From Hofstenia miamia (Eukaryota > Xenacoelomorpha > Acoela): a stretch of DNA of 64,000 bases. Position 1 is the stretch's first letter. Every line of letters begins with the position of its first letter. The notes below the pieces were generated by a model. It had not been told where the DNA came from. It did no database searches and was given only the letters and a program-made list of their open reading frames with translations. The stretch is from the NCBI GenBank assembly GCA_004352715.1, contig SCFE01000106.1, positions 415,349-479,348 of the forward strand. The letters are read 5' to 3'. Both the position numbers and the translations under genes were made by a program. Shown piece after piece: positions 1 to 13,500 of this stretch.

Positions 1-3000
1 ATTAATAAGTTAATTTACACTTTTCATGAATTTCGGATGGGTATAGTGTAGGGGTTGTTTTTCTGGGATTGGTGAGACATTTTGCTGGTGAAGAAAATAT
101 TCAATACCTATCGGGGCCCTTCTTAATTTTCACACCTAGCATTCATTAAGATGTATTTAAAATTTTGTAAACAAGAAATTTTTTATTGCGCAGCTTTTGT
201 ACAATTTGTTGACGCTTTCAATGCTGCTATGGGTATCTTTGAGAATTATACTAATTCGTTTCTACGCTGTTTCTTTTTTGAAATACCATTTTACATTGTT
301 TTTAAAAATTTCGTTACTTTATTGTGATCATTCCGTGTTCTTATTAAAGAAGTAATGACATTACACCCATTTTAAAAAAAGGAAGTCGAGTTGTTAATGT
401 CACTAATTAATACAGAAAATGCTGAAATTTCTCAGCAAATTGTTCATTGACAATATAACAGAGAAATCGAAATACAAAGGTTTACGCGTAAGTAGATGCC
501 ACAATTAATTGATTTTTGCGTGCCTAGAAGAATGTGGAGACAAGAAATGTTGCGCCTTCAGAAATATCTATAGTTACTGTTTGCTACACAAAATTTCTTG
601 AATACGCTTTAAAACGAGTTTCATTTTACGGCATAAATTAATTCAACATAACAATGCTCGATTGTATGCAAATGTGTAAAACGATAATGGGTTAAAGGCA
701 ATAATTGCCATACAATACCATAATGGAATAGGCAAGATTTCCATATGGCTATTGTTTATGGAAGGTGGTTCCATATTTTACAATATTTGTCCCATAATGG
801 CATTCTTGCAATGTCCTTTTAGCCGTAAAAACGCATTAAAAATGGCATTTTACGCAAGTAAAATATTACGTAAAACTATACATTATTGATCACCCATTCC
901 TTGCACATTGCTCTCAAACAGATTACATAATTTCTTTCGCTGTTTGAGTAGAAGAAATTTTGTCTTCACGCAAAAATTGAATTGATTGCAATAATTGTGT
1001 TATCGTTTCCTTATTTAATTAATTGGTAAAAGCTTTTCTACACGAATTTCTTAACATTTGATACAACTAAACGGCGTTATTATATGGCCTTTTTTCTATT
1101 TTTAAATTTTCTATTTATTTGCCATTCCTTAGAATAATCATTTATATTCGACCGCGCCCCAAAAATGTTTGCTATATTAAAATTGATATCAATCAATTTT
1201 TTAAGTCGATCTTTTATATAGTAAAATTGTTATTTCCTAACAAGTTAGTACCAACCATTCATCAATCATGTATATACAAATACTCAGAATTAGACGATAA
1301 AGTTTGCTTTTGTGGTTTACATCACATGATTATCCATTTTTCTTCAACAATTTTCGTTGTTTTCAAAAAAGCAGAAAACCTGATTTTTTAACCGATTTAA
1401 TGAGAGATTGTAATTATTATTCAATTACGATTTTTTAGGATTTTCTACCAAACTATATTAAATATTCTCTTTTTACCAGATAAGGTATATTTTTTTTTTA
1501 ATTTTGGCCATTAAATTTTCGACCTTTTTGGAATTTTTTAAACTGCATGTTACTAGTAATCACAGCCGACCTTTAGTGGGTTCCAAATTCACAGTGGCGG
1601 GCATATTCAGTATTTTCCGAGCTATGTTGGAGAATTTTGTCAAAATTCAAGAAGAGACTAAAAATTTTCGCTTATGTTCTTTAAAAACTCAAATTTTGAT
1701 TTTATGGTTTGTTAATTTAGCATATTTCCACCAATTTTTCCGTAATGGCCATTATTGCAATTATTTATTGCATAATTACCATACGGCAATAATGGGATTT
1801 AAAACTACAATATTGCCATATCAAATTTTAAACACCTGATTGTATGTGGAGTACCTTGTGGAGAACTGGTTGGAGAGCAAATCAGTTATTCCACTCAGTA
1901 TGCACCGCTGTCTTAAACTTGTGAAAGCAATTGTACGCTTAGATGATGAAGATGTTTGAATTCTCAAACTCCTTAAGTGGAGACGTGATGAAGAAAGAAT
2001 TTTACAAATTTCCTGTGAATGCTGAAGGGATCATTGAAAGTGGGTGTGAATATCGCTAACTTGTTTTGTTTCGCCATTTAGTTATGATGATTGAATATTG
2101 TAGTGTTAGTCCGCATTGGTTAATAGAAGGAAATAGATTCATTTGAGTTATAAATATCGCTGCTTACTTTCATTTTGAAAATTGTAATTTTTGGTGGAAC
2201 TTATAAATAGGAGTAAGAATCGCATATAATGATATTGAGTCTTAATGAACAAAGTTATTTAATGCTTCCCAATTATTCCGTCAAACAATCTACATTTTGT
2301 CATGGATTTGGAATTCTTATAAGAAATTTTAATTTATACTATGCAAACATTCACTGTGTAATACTTACGAAACTTAAAGTTCAGTTAAAATGGTCGTTCA
2401 TCGTTTGTATTTTAAATGTATTTATCTTGGGGAAGTTATTACACAGAATCATCAAAACCCTTATTTACGTGCTAAATTTAATAAAAGAATTGAGTCAGTG
2501 TTTATTAGTAATGCTACTACTTACAATTGAAATGAAAATATTTGTCAATTTTTTGATGCTGTTTTTTAAACATCAAGGGAGTTATTTTATGTGTCTCTAA
2601 AGGACTTTTGTCAAATTTTTTTCAAAAATTTTATCATGCAATGTTGCGTTTTGACGTGAAACTACTGTTTTTGATTCCAATCTCGATATTTTATATCTTT
2701 GGTTAAGTAAAGGGCCTTTCATGAATACACTAACGTGGTTTTGTAAATTCACCTAGCATCATAAAATTTTGCCTGTGAAAGAAGTCCAAAACTTAACGAA
2801 AAATGTTCCATGTTGCATTACCTTTTGTTAAATATAATTAAGATCTGTGTTAAATTTTAAATTTTGCTATGAGACCAAGGAGTTTCAATCCTCAACAGTG
2901 TTCTGCGGCCAAAGCAAACTCTTTAATCATAGCCTTGGTCGCCAGCCGTGAATTTTTGACAGCGTTATTTCGCTCAAAAAATTATTAGAGTATGTTTTAA

Positions 3001-4015
3001 TTTCTAACCAACCCTACATATTGTCAATGCAAGGGATCATGTTTGTATCAATGCATAACTTCTATTTTGGTCAAAATTGGCAAATTTTGGCGCTGCCGCC
3101 TTTGAGATTAGTAATAGTTCGCCTCAATAGGTTCGGATGTTCTATCTAAATAAAAAAATAGTTAAGGCTTGTTGTTGCTCTAATGGACTTTAGGCCTCCT
3201 GATTACCTGAACCCTAGGCATGGAGAGAATTTAAAACTTTTTAAAAAATCAGAATTTTAAATGAAAAAATATTCCACTTTTTCAAGTTCGTACAGTTGTT
3301 CAAGGTTTCAACAACATATTCGAACACATCCATATCTCATGATTTGATATTTTGAAAAACTATTGCTAAATTGAAATATCAGCAGAAAGTTTAATGATGA
3401 GCACTCCAACATTGTCTTTAGTCGAATAAAAAGTAGTTCACAGTTTACATTAATTATATTAAAAATGTAAGTTCCAAATTTTCAGATTTGAAAAAGATTT
3501 ACATCCAAGTTTTCAAAAATCAAAGTGAACATTTTTAAGTTTTAAGGAAGTTTCCTCAAAATTCATTCCTTTAGAAAAATCAAGAATTTAAATTTCTTTT
3601 TTCCATTTACTTGCTATTTTTATATAATTTTTGCTGTGCTTAGTCGTGGCCAACTGTAATAGTACAATTAATATTACCGTTTAGCTATGAGATTATATTG
3701 CAACCTGAATATTGACTAACCGCATCTGTTATCTTTCTAGTTGATATGCATTATATCACCATGCCACAAGTATACAGAGCGTCATCTCAAATTGAATAAA
3801 TTTGATAGGATATATGCAAAGAAAAAAATTTAGTTGATGTTGAATAGGTGCGTATTTTTTCAAAACATCATGTTTAATATGAATATTTAAAAATGGCATT
3901 ATATATTATCACGTATGATTTGATTGATTCGTTTTAATTCTTTTGTATGCATGTTTACCATGTTAAATTGTGGTATTTACATTTCAACATTGTATATTTG
4001 GAAAATTGCAATGAA
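1..4015. other. Upstream AT-rich region, no firm gene
   Basis: No convincing gene is visible. Two stretches rich in ATTGCC/GGCAAT (about 695-790 and 1745-1825) look like imperfect inverted relatives and may be edges of a decayed mobile element. An 8-bp inverted pair gaccaagg/ccttggtc lies at about 2873 and 2932. The one candidate exon is on the + strand at 1840-1956, reading ...LVENWLESKS...MHRCLKLVKAIVRL...; its leucine-rich helical character is compatible with the end of a RUN domain, which precedes the Rubicon-homology region in some family members. It lacks strong splice sites, so I do not call it. Confidence 0.4.
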
Positions 4016-4513
4016 ATGGAGGATTTTAATTGCTTAACATGTGGAAAGTCATTAATTGACTACATCTATCAGGATATTTACTGGGAAAAGAATGGAGCAA
4101 AATGCAAGAAATGTTATTTAGATTCAGATGTGCTACCCATTGAGCCAAAAGAGATCCCTGAAAACAAATTCGGAGAAATATACCCGACCATCAGCAAACA
4201 GATCCAAATTCACAATAATTGTTTATTGTCGTACATGGCAATGCACGACTTCACTTCATGCAAGCAACAGGTTCGTGAAAATGGTCATATGTATCTCTGT
4301 GAGTTGAGCATTTATGCTATAGAGGCCATGTCAGAGTCTTCAACGAAGTTGCATCAAAGAAAAGAAAGAGAAGAATCGAAAGTTTCAATTGAATTCCCAA
4401 TTTACAACATGAATAAAGTGAAAAGCGTATCTAACTATAAACTAGAGGAAATAGATGCTAAGATCACAAGCAGTTCGAATTCGTACGAGCAGTTTTGTCA
4501 CATTTCTGGGGAG
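4016..4513 (+). CDS. RUBCN: Rubicon-like exon 1 as visible
   Basis: Open frame of 166 codons from an ATG to a GAG|GTTAAA donor at 4514. It opens with CLTCGKS...CKKC, two CX2C pairs suggesting a small zinc-binding unit, and contains ENGHMYLCELSIYAIEAM, which matches the helix preceding the central region of Rubicon/Pacer. The end is phase 0, which fits the next exon. The frame stays open 5' of the ATG to at least 3947, so this may be an internal exon with the true start upstream. The donor is weak (GTTAAA), and the frame runs on into AT-rich intron up to 4619. Confidence 0.7.
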
Positions 4514-7500
4514 GTTAAAGCAGTATTGTTTCCATTTATTTCAATAAACCTAAAATCTTTTTTCCCGTTTCCAAGTTATATATTGCTAATTAAGCTAATT
4601 ATTAATCAGGCGCGCAATTAGCCAGCTGAAAAAAGGCGCAAAATATATAGGCTAGTTACAAAATCATATGAATTTAGGCACTTTTTACAAGAAACAATTA
4701 GGCGCTGAATATCTCAACACTGGTATCGCCCACGTATTGAATGCCTTAATGCTGTTCTGCCCATTCAATGCTGACTTCTGTAGCACCTTCCTTACTCTCC
4801 TCTTGTATTCTTTCCTTAGCCTCATCTTCATTTCTCATGATCTGTTCTGTCCCTCTCTATCACTCCTAAGTACTTGTACCCCTATTTGACTTCCTTAATC
4901 TTATCCCCACTGNCAGACACCCTTGGTTGCGCCCCTGTTAATAAAGTCCCAATATGTAATATAATTGTGCAAAATTAGTTTTCATCATGTAGTATCCTGA
5001 TTACCTCATGTCGAAATTCAAACATGTTACCGGCTCATAAAGCTAGTGATATATATGAATATATTTTTGCTATACATAGTTATCTGTGAAAGTGTTAGTT
5101 ATATTCTTGAGTAACTAAGTCTAAAGTTATTTGTGGAATTTTGAGATATTATCTGCTTTGTTAAAAACATCTTTATAACTCAATTTTATCGAAATGGGAA
5201 ATTGATGTTTTGCCGAGGAGGTAATACTTAGAATATATAGCCTACATACATTGCCACTCGAGTATAAAAATTGTAGTAATACTGCTTTGATAGTTTTATG
5301 AAATTCGCAAGAAACTCTACAGTGCTGGAGACGAAGATGACTTGCTTTCTTCTAACGATGCACATGCCTTGTTAGAAGATCATTTAGTAAGTCTTTCTAT
5401 TGAACGCACTAAAAGTGCTTCAACAATGCCAATTACAAGCACTGCTCCCGATGTTTTAGCTTTAAATTTACTTCAACAGTTTGAAAAGTCCAGCTTGCCT
5501 CAGTTAGATGAGCTGGAGTGGATGGAGTCATTCTCTAAGAATCAAGCGACATATATATCAAGTAAGAAAATAGTTGTTTTTGAAAAAAATTCATTTACTA
5601 ACTTAGATATGCCATTCAATTGGTAGCTTACAAAAAATCCAATCTAAATTGTAAATCATAGATGACACTATTGATAGAAAGAAATACAACAATGTAGTAT
5701 TAGATCACAATGCTGTTTTTGAAAGAGTAATGCATTAAATTTTAGAATACTTAGGTGTACATTGTACAGTTTTAAAACGGATCCAAACCATACATTTCAT
5801 ACAAAAATTCTAAAACATATGGGGAATAGCCAAACATCTATTCTTTGACAATATTGTTTATTATCTAAAATAGTTATGTGCGAATTCCTTGCATTATATA
5901 TCATCAAAGGCTTAATGAAATCATTAGTAATATTTCTAGCTGCTAACTAGAAGTTAACAAAAAAAGATTATGTATTTCATTTGATTAGAATTTTTATTTT
6001 ACTAACAAAAATCGATATAAAATTCATAAAATATCTTCCAACAATTTCAAAATACGAACTTGTCACAATATTTATTCTGTCTACGTTAGACTGCTCTAGT
6101 ACCAGTCTTCTTTGTTTTTGATTAAAAAAAAGAAAGAATTCAACTACACTGTTTAATATTAAAAACTTAACAACGATGGTCGTTTCTGTTTGAAATAGAC
6201 TAAATACAAAAGATCAATTTACAGTTGCTGGTGGTTAAATGTTCAATCATTTTTGTGTCGATTTCAAAAGTCCAAGCATCATATCTGTGAAAATGTTGAC
6301 CTGATTGTACAACACAGGTTAATTACATTTAGATTTATGCAACTGAGTTGCTTTGTTTCCATATGAACAATGTTTAGCAATTTAAGGAAATTCAATGTTT
6401 CAAATACACTATATTTTCAATCAAAATTTTTAATGATCTCCATCTTAGCTATAGCTATGCGCTGATGTCTATTCTATTCACATAACAATGGCCAACTGCT
6501 AAGATTTATGTAGAGCATAAAGGTGACATTAATTTTTTTAGTAGAAGTCTAATGGTATGGGGGTTTATCCCAATCGGAAGTTTGTAAAAATTGTTAGTCC
6601 ATGCTATGCTTCATGTATGTAAATACTGTGAAATTTCTTTGTGGATGTTACTTAATTTTTTTGCCCAGACCGCATTTTCCAGCAGAATGGTGCCTCCGGA
6701 GACACTGCACTTCTAATAAAAGATTCATGAAGGTAGAAGATATAACACTAATCCCTGACTGAATATCTCAATCTCCTCCTGACCTCAAAAATATAGAATA
6801 TTTTGAAAATAATTATGAAATAAATGACCTCAAAAAGCCCTCAAATATAGAACAATTATAGAAATGCTAGATTGAGAATTTTGCGCCACCTAAAATGAAA
6901 AAAATCGATGTATTTTTCTCACAAATGCCTTAGTTTGTCGAAACGATCGTCAAAAGCTGCAGAACACGACGAAATTAAATATAGGTTACTTTTGTTTTGT
7001 TAAACTTGTAATATTCTACCACTTCCACCACTATTTGCTCATTATCTTGCATAAAATTATTATTTTTTTGTTGATATTTGCTTTTATTCTTTAAGATTTT
7101 GACAATAAATAAGTTGAAAGGAAGGTGTTGCAAAACTTTTGTCTGCGAGGGAAATGAAGTTTATTTGAAATAACAGTAACTGTGGTGTGCTTAGTTTTAC
7201 ACAAACCGAATGCAAATTGAATCAAAAAAGGGCTTATTCATTGTGGTACTTAGTGTGTACATATTTTGACATTATTGCACACTGTGGCTGTTGTCCAGAA
7301 ACATTATTAACCGATTTAACTATGGTGTTGCAACTTGCAAGACATTTGTGTCTGGTAACGGTATAAGAGCTGTGGATTTCTTTGAGTTAGCTTTGAGCTT
7401 AGTAGCATCTGGCTATTTCCATGTGAGTTTAATTTCATAAATTTTCTAAACGTCATTAAGATTAAATAAATGACTATTTTTAGACGAGTTCGAAACATAC

Positions 7501-10500
7501 TGTACCTAACATCGCAAATATTTTAAAAACGTATTAAGTAAGCTCATTTAACCTTTAGAAATATGAATATGTATTACATTTATATGTTACATTCTTTCTA
7601 CGTCATCAAAGACACAAAAATCTGTTTATACTACAGTTTCAATTATGTATATAAGAATATACCTAAGTTACAGAAAAACGCAATTGCTATGGTAGCTATA
7701 AACTCCGTTTAAAATTGATTCATTGCCAAATAATTGATGTTTGAAGGCTTTGTATCCAGTCTTTTATTCAAAAGAATATTTCCAAAGCTATCTCGAAAAA
7801 GATAATTAAAATACCTTAATTTTCAAATATTATTTCAGAAATAGTGCATACTAGACTTTTAGAGGTTTGTCATATTTTTTTTTAAAATTTTCTTATATAG
7901 TAATGACAAGGCTAATGATGTGCAAATTGTGTTCTGCATTTCTGTTTTTAAACGTTGCTTACACAGATTCTGTTATGCATAAGATCTGGTTTGCAGACTA
8001 GGACTGGCCAGAGCGCAAGATCAAAACGTCTATAAAATATAAGAAAAGCTTATACTGTTTGAACTGAAGACTGAATCACTATCATTTCGTATAAATTTGT
8101 TGGCAGGCGTTTGTACAAAAATCATATTCAATATTTTGGAAAATGAGCATCATAGTGTTTTAAATTATTTGTAACAAAGTATTCCATTATAAAATTACAT
8201 GAAATATTTCCTTCTGCCAAAAGTTTTTATCACGCGATGGCTTATGAAAATAGATTCTGTGTGCTATCTTAACAGATTGCATAAAAAATATTTATAATGA
8301 TTGCGTTAAATGGACCTGCATTTTTATGCCATTTCGAAATCGTTCTGTAAGGCAAAGCAATGGGAACTATAGCGTTACTTTTTTCAAAAGAAATATTTGA
8401 TACAGATTTTGGGGAATTTGCGTTTTATTCGCCCATGTATTTTGTTGTGATCAACTTTGGAAAAACCAGAGCGGATGAGATAATAAATATTGTTCGTGTA
8501 ATAGCATAGATATGGGAAAGAAAAGTCCATGCCTAAACTTTACAAATGGATTTGTACCAACACTTGACTTATTCATGATTTTTAGCAACATGAACTTGTG
8601 AAGATGAAATTTAACAACTCACTGAGTTATTCAATAGCTTAGACCTAGATTCATAACCTAATAAAATTATTACTACATTTGTAATTAACCTAATAATTTT
8701 AGTGTTTGATCAAGGTTGGGGTCAGTTTAGTCAGTGGATCCCATTAAAGTTTCATATTTATACAACAAATCTAATCGCACCTAAGTTTCTGGAACAGCTT
8801 CAAAAACAAGGGTACCAATGTCGTGGATGCGGTGACATTCAAAACAACGACATTGTTCGAAAATGGAGATACTGTAACTATACTACTACATATTTCTGTG
8901 TCGCATGTCACTCAAAAGAAGAAATGCCTTTGCCAAGTAAGATTTCACCATCAATATTTCGTCAATTGTCTCTCTCAAATATATAGCATTATCAATGCTG
9001 GTAGAATTCTAGTTTTTAATGAGACGTTTCTTGCCAGTTTTCACAACACTTTGTTAATGCATTTTTATGTTAGTCCAAGGTCTACCTTAATCACTGATTG
9101 GAGCTTTGCTGAAAAATAAACGACAATAAAGCAATAAATGCAGTTAAAGCAAAGATTTGTTGCAAAATTGAATCCAGGTATTCGATACAAAGAACTTAAC
9201 ACATTTCTTCTACTTCTGAAGCCTTATTACCACTATTGCATTTACTTTGAAAACAGCTGAAAATTAACGCGCTATTGAATAGTTAACTTTTCTATTAATG
9301 CTCATTTCGATGTATAAAGCTTAAATAATGTGTATTTCTTAAACAGAACGTCTGTTATCTGCAGTTTGAATGTAAGACAAATGATTGATTTTAAGAAATT
9401 GCAATTTTTTGTTATTTTTAATGGGGTCATTTTTTAATATAACTTTTACAGAATATCAAACTGTGCAACTTATTTCAATAAATAATTGGCATTGATTTCT
9501 TAAGACAAGTTCTTACATCAAATAATGGAATGGGAGTAATGTGTTTTGATGGCCTCATTTTAGTAATCTCTAAAGCAAATCGCAGTTTTCAATAGGCTTC
9601 GATTAGCCGTTGTTAACAATTTAAGTAGAAATTAAGTCAACTTGTTCATTCCTCTGAATTCAAAAATTGTGTACAATTACGTTAATTGTTATTTACACCC
9701 CACTTTTTCTAAGTTTCAAATTCTGAAAAGGATTACCTAAAGTTGCAGAAAGTTAAAGAAAATAACTATTCTGAGTTACTAATTCAATATATTATATTTA
9801 ATTGTTTCTTCTTCCAATCAATTCTCAAAAAAGTTTATTTTTAGTGCTTACAATAAATTGGAATTGAAAATAATTGTAGTTTTAATGTTCATTGTGTATA
9901 CATTTTGTAAGCATTGGATTTTTTCTTTTAAAAAAAATAACGAGTTCATTTGAGATGCTACTAAAAAGCATGGGAATTTATACAATTTTCTACTTAGGTC
10001 ATATTCTGCATCAATGGGACTTCAGGCCATTTCAAGTGTCCATTTGGGCAAAGGATCTTTTAATAAAGCTTGAAACTCAGGCTGTATTCGACATATCGAT
10101 GGAAAATTCGTTGCTATACAAGAAAGTAGGTTCCTTAGCAAAAACGCGAATGCTCAGAAACCATTTGAAGGAACTACAATCCTTTTCTCAAGATTGCCAA
10201 GAGGCCAACAACATTCTAGTCAATTTGGGTATAGAACCTCATATATATAGGTAAATATATTGCTATGTTTAACCAATGAAGAAGCCAGGTTTTTCTTTGA
10301 ATGCAGTCAAGTAGGAAAGCAAACAAAATATTTTCTCAAAGGTCAATGTACAATCATATAGTTTTAGTCAATGTGCATTATTGAAGTTCATCAAATTGAT
10401 ATGAGAGTGGCTCAAAGTATCATAAATTGTAGGGAAGAGAGGCTTTAGCCCTAGCCCCTTGACTGCGTATTTAGGTTGAACTAATTATTACTGACTTGAT

Positions 10501-13500
10501 ATTTGATGAACAACATATCTATTTCGTTGCGATAACAAAGCAATTTGCCTTAGTTTCAAGTTTCCTTGGATTTATTCGAATTCTAGTTGGTAGAATTTAT
10601 AAAGCAAATGATTCCACCTATCCTCACTCGAATATGTTGCGATTATATATATATATATATATATATATATNNNNNNNNNNNNNNNNNNNNNNNNNNNNNN
10701 NNNNNNNNNNNNNNNNNNNNNNNNNNNNNNNNNNNNNNNNNNNNNNNNNNNNNNNNNNNNNNNNNNNNNNNNNNNNNNNNNNNNNNNNNNNNNNNNNNNN
10801 NNNNNNNNNNNNNNNNNNNNNNNNNNNNNNNNNNNNNNNNNNNNNNNNNNNNNNNNNNNNNNNNNNNNNNNNNNNNNNNNNNNNNNNNNNNNNNNNNNNN
10901 NNNNNNNNNNNNNNNNNNNNNNNNNNNNNNNNNNNNNTATATATATATATATATGAAATAAATCTAGGTTACCAAGGCCAGCAAATTGGTTAACATATGT
11001 TATTTTGTCAAGCTCAACCGAAGGGAACAATTCCTGTATATCTTTGTATTTTTGAAAAATGTTCGTCTCATTGAAAGGTTTTGCTTTATTGTAGTGGTGG
11101 AAAGAATTAGAGGATAAGTAACATGACAGAATAAACGTTTTGGTGGTTTCTAGGAGTAAGTTGGTAAATAACGATCAAGTTAAAGGATTTCAAAGAAAAC
11201 CGCGCAGTAGCGTTTGCCTGAGAATACGAGAGACGAAAGTGATCAGTGAAAATACTTCTGCAGATATTAAATATTTCTTCAAATTTAGCCAATATACAGT
11301 ATATCTGGCATGTAGAACCAGTCGTGGGTGAATCATTAGACGGGCGGCGGGGTCGGAAATTTCCTCAACAGCATGGCCTAGGAGGATCATTAGGCAGTAT
11401 TTTGCAATGTAAGTGAAAGAGGAGACACTCTCCTAAACGATTGTGTTTTCAGATTTTTGATATCATTATTAATACGGAAATTATGAGCATTTAAATTTTT
11501 TTAGGAACCATTGTAGGTATTTACAATTTTCCTGAGTTTTTAGGTTAAATAAAAAATTGTAACTAAAAAATGCTTGGTGGCAGTCTTTGAACTAGATTTT
11601 AAAATTTCAAAAAAGCTAAAGTTAGAACCAAAACCTTCATAAAACAATTTTTAGTGATTATACATTCGCTTGAATGAAATAAATTTAAATTTCTTTGAGA
11701 AAAAATGGGAAAAAATCCTCAATGTTCGGTAAAGAAGTATCAAAGTATTATATTTTGCTGAAAACTCTTTTATAATGTGATTCTTTCGGATCTTAAAGAA
11801 AAATATATCTGTTTTAGTTCATAAGTTAAGAGCTCTTTCTTTTTTAAATTTTCATGTGTTGTAATAGATTATATATTTCACACTTTCTTTTGGATTTTAT
11901 TGTGGATCAACAACTGGCAAATCTAGAAAGCAAAATACTGAATTTATAATCACAAATTGAAATTAACAAAATCCCTCTAAGTGTAAAATATTTTTTTGAT
12001 TATGTAGGAAAGAAAAAACTATGGATACTGTACAAAATAATGGAAGCAGCTAATGAATCTCACCACAACTCACATAGTATTTTGGGCATAAATTGTCTAG
12101 CATTCTAGACCATCAAAGCATCTCCCAGAAACCACAAAAAATCACTGCTATGCGTAAGTTAGTTTTAGATGGCATCGTAGCCAGATTTTGTAATTTCAAA
12201 ATCCGGAGTTATACCACACCTTTTTTAGGGCATTTTTTTGCGATTAATCACTCTTACGAAAAAATGTAAGAAATTTAATGACCTAAAAATTGAATAAAAT
12301 AGGCCCAAAAATTAGTTAAAAATTATTAAAATATTATATTTAGCCAGAAGCATGTACTTTATCAATGTGGTAGAAGCTTAGAATCGCTAAGTGATCCCTA
12401 ATCCCTAAAATAGCATAGAAGAAAAAGGGCTAGATATAATTTTTCGGGAGTTTTTGATTCGAACATGTCTCCAAAGCGCAAACATTCTTACAATCCGAAA
12501 TAATGCTTTTATGGTGAATTCTCCAATTCATCTCAAATTTATTTTTTTAAAGAATTTAAAAAATTTGAGATTTTCCCTTTTAAAATAAAAAAGTTAGCGC
12601 TTTTTAAGACAAAGTTACGCTACACTTTCTACTAAAATGCGAGTGTATATACCAGTGGTGTAGTGGGAGAGGCTGAGCCCCCTTGTTAAAAATTATTTGG
12701 CGTGTAGCACCCAAAGTATGTAAGGATCAAACGCTAAATTCAATTGTTAAATTCATATAAATATCAATAAATTTTCCTATTTTAAGGCAAGCCTGTAGGT
12801 AAAATTAACACTCACAAAATGGATCAGGAATTTCAACTTTCCTTAACTTTAAACAGACTGATGTAGGCTTAAAAGGATCAACCATTTATCAACATTTTCA
12901 AACAATTTTCTCGAAATCTATTTGGAAATTTGTAGTAGCAGTAGTACTAAATAGATTTATTCAATAAAAATATATAAATAAAAATTATGCAAACTCACTA
13001 TTTATTTAAATCGTGAGATATTGACACAATTACTAGTGTGAACGTGGTTGAAAAATTGAACCTTTTTCCTTTTTTTCTTTGAAAATTATGTTTTTCGAAA
13101 AAATCTCTCAATACTTAATGTGCAGGTGTCAGAACCTCTAATGCAATGAGCAAATACTTTAACTGTTTCTGTTTATGTAGATGAGGTGACACTTTTCAAT
13201 TTTGTAGTGCTTTTAAATTTTTGAGGCTTTTTTAATTTCGTGAGATATAAGGAGCTATTATAAATTGAGAAAAAATTATTGGGCTGCTTAAGATTGATAA
13301 TGACACTAAAATTTTGTCCTATATTTTAATGCTAAGCCAAGAAGTGGAGGATATCATGTAGTTTCAAAGTTTCGAGCAGCAAATGATATTTTCGAGCAAG
13401 TATTTCCTAATAAAATCACATGAAGTACATGTTAACTGTATATGCGGTAATCTCCTGTATTTCACAACTAATGATTCGCAACAAATTGTGCAATCAATAT

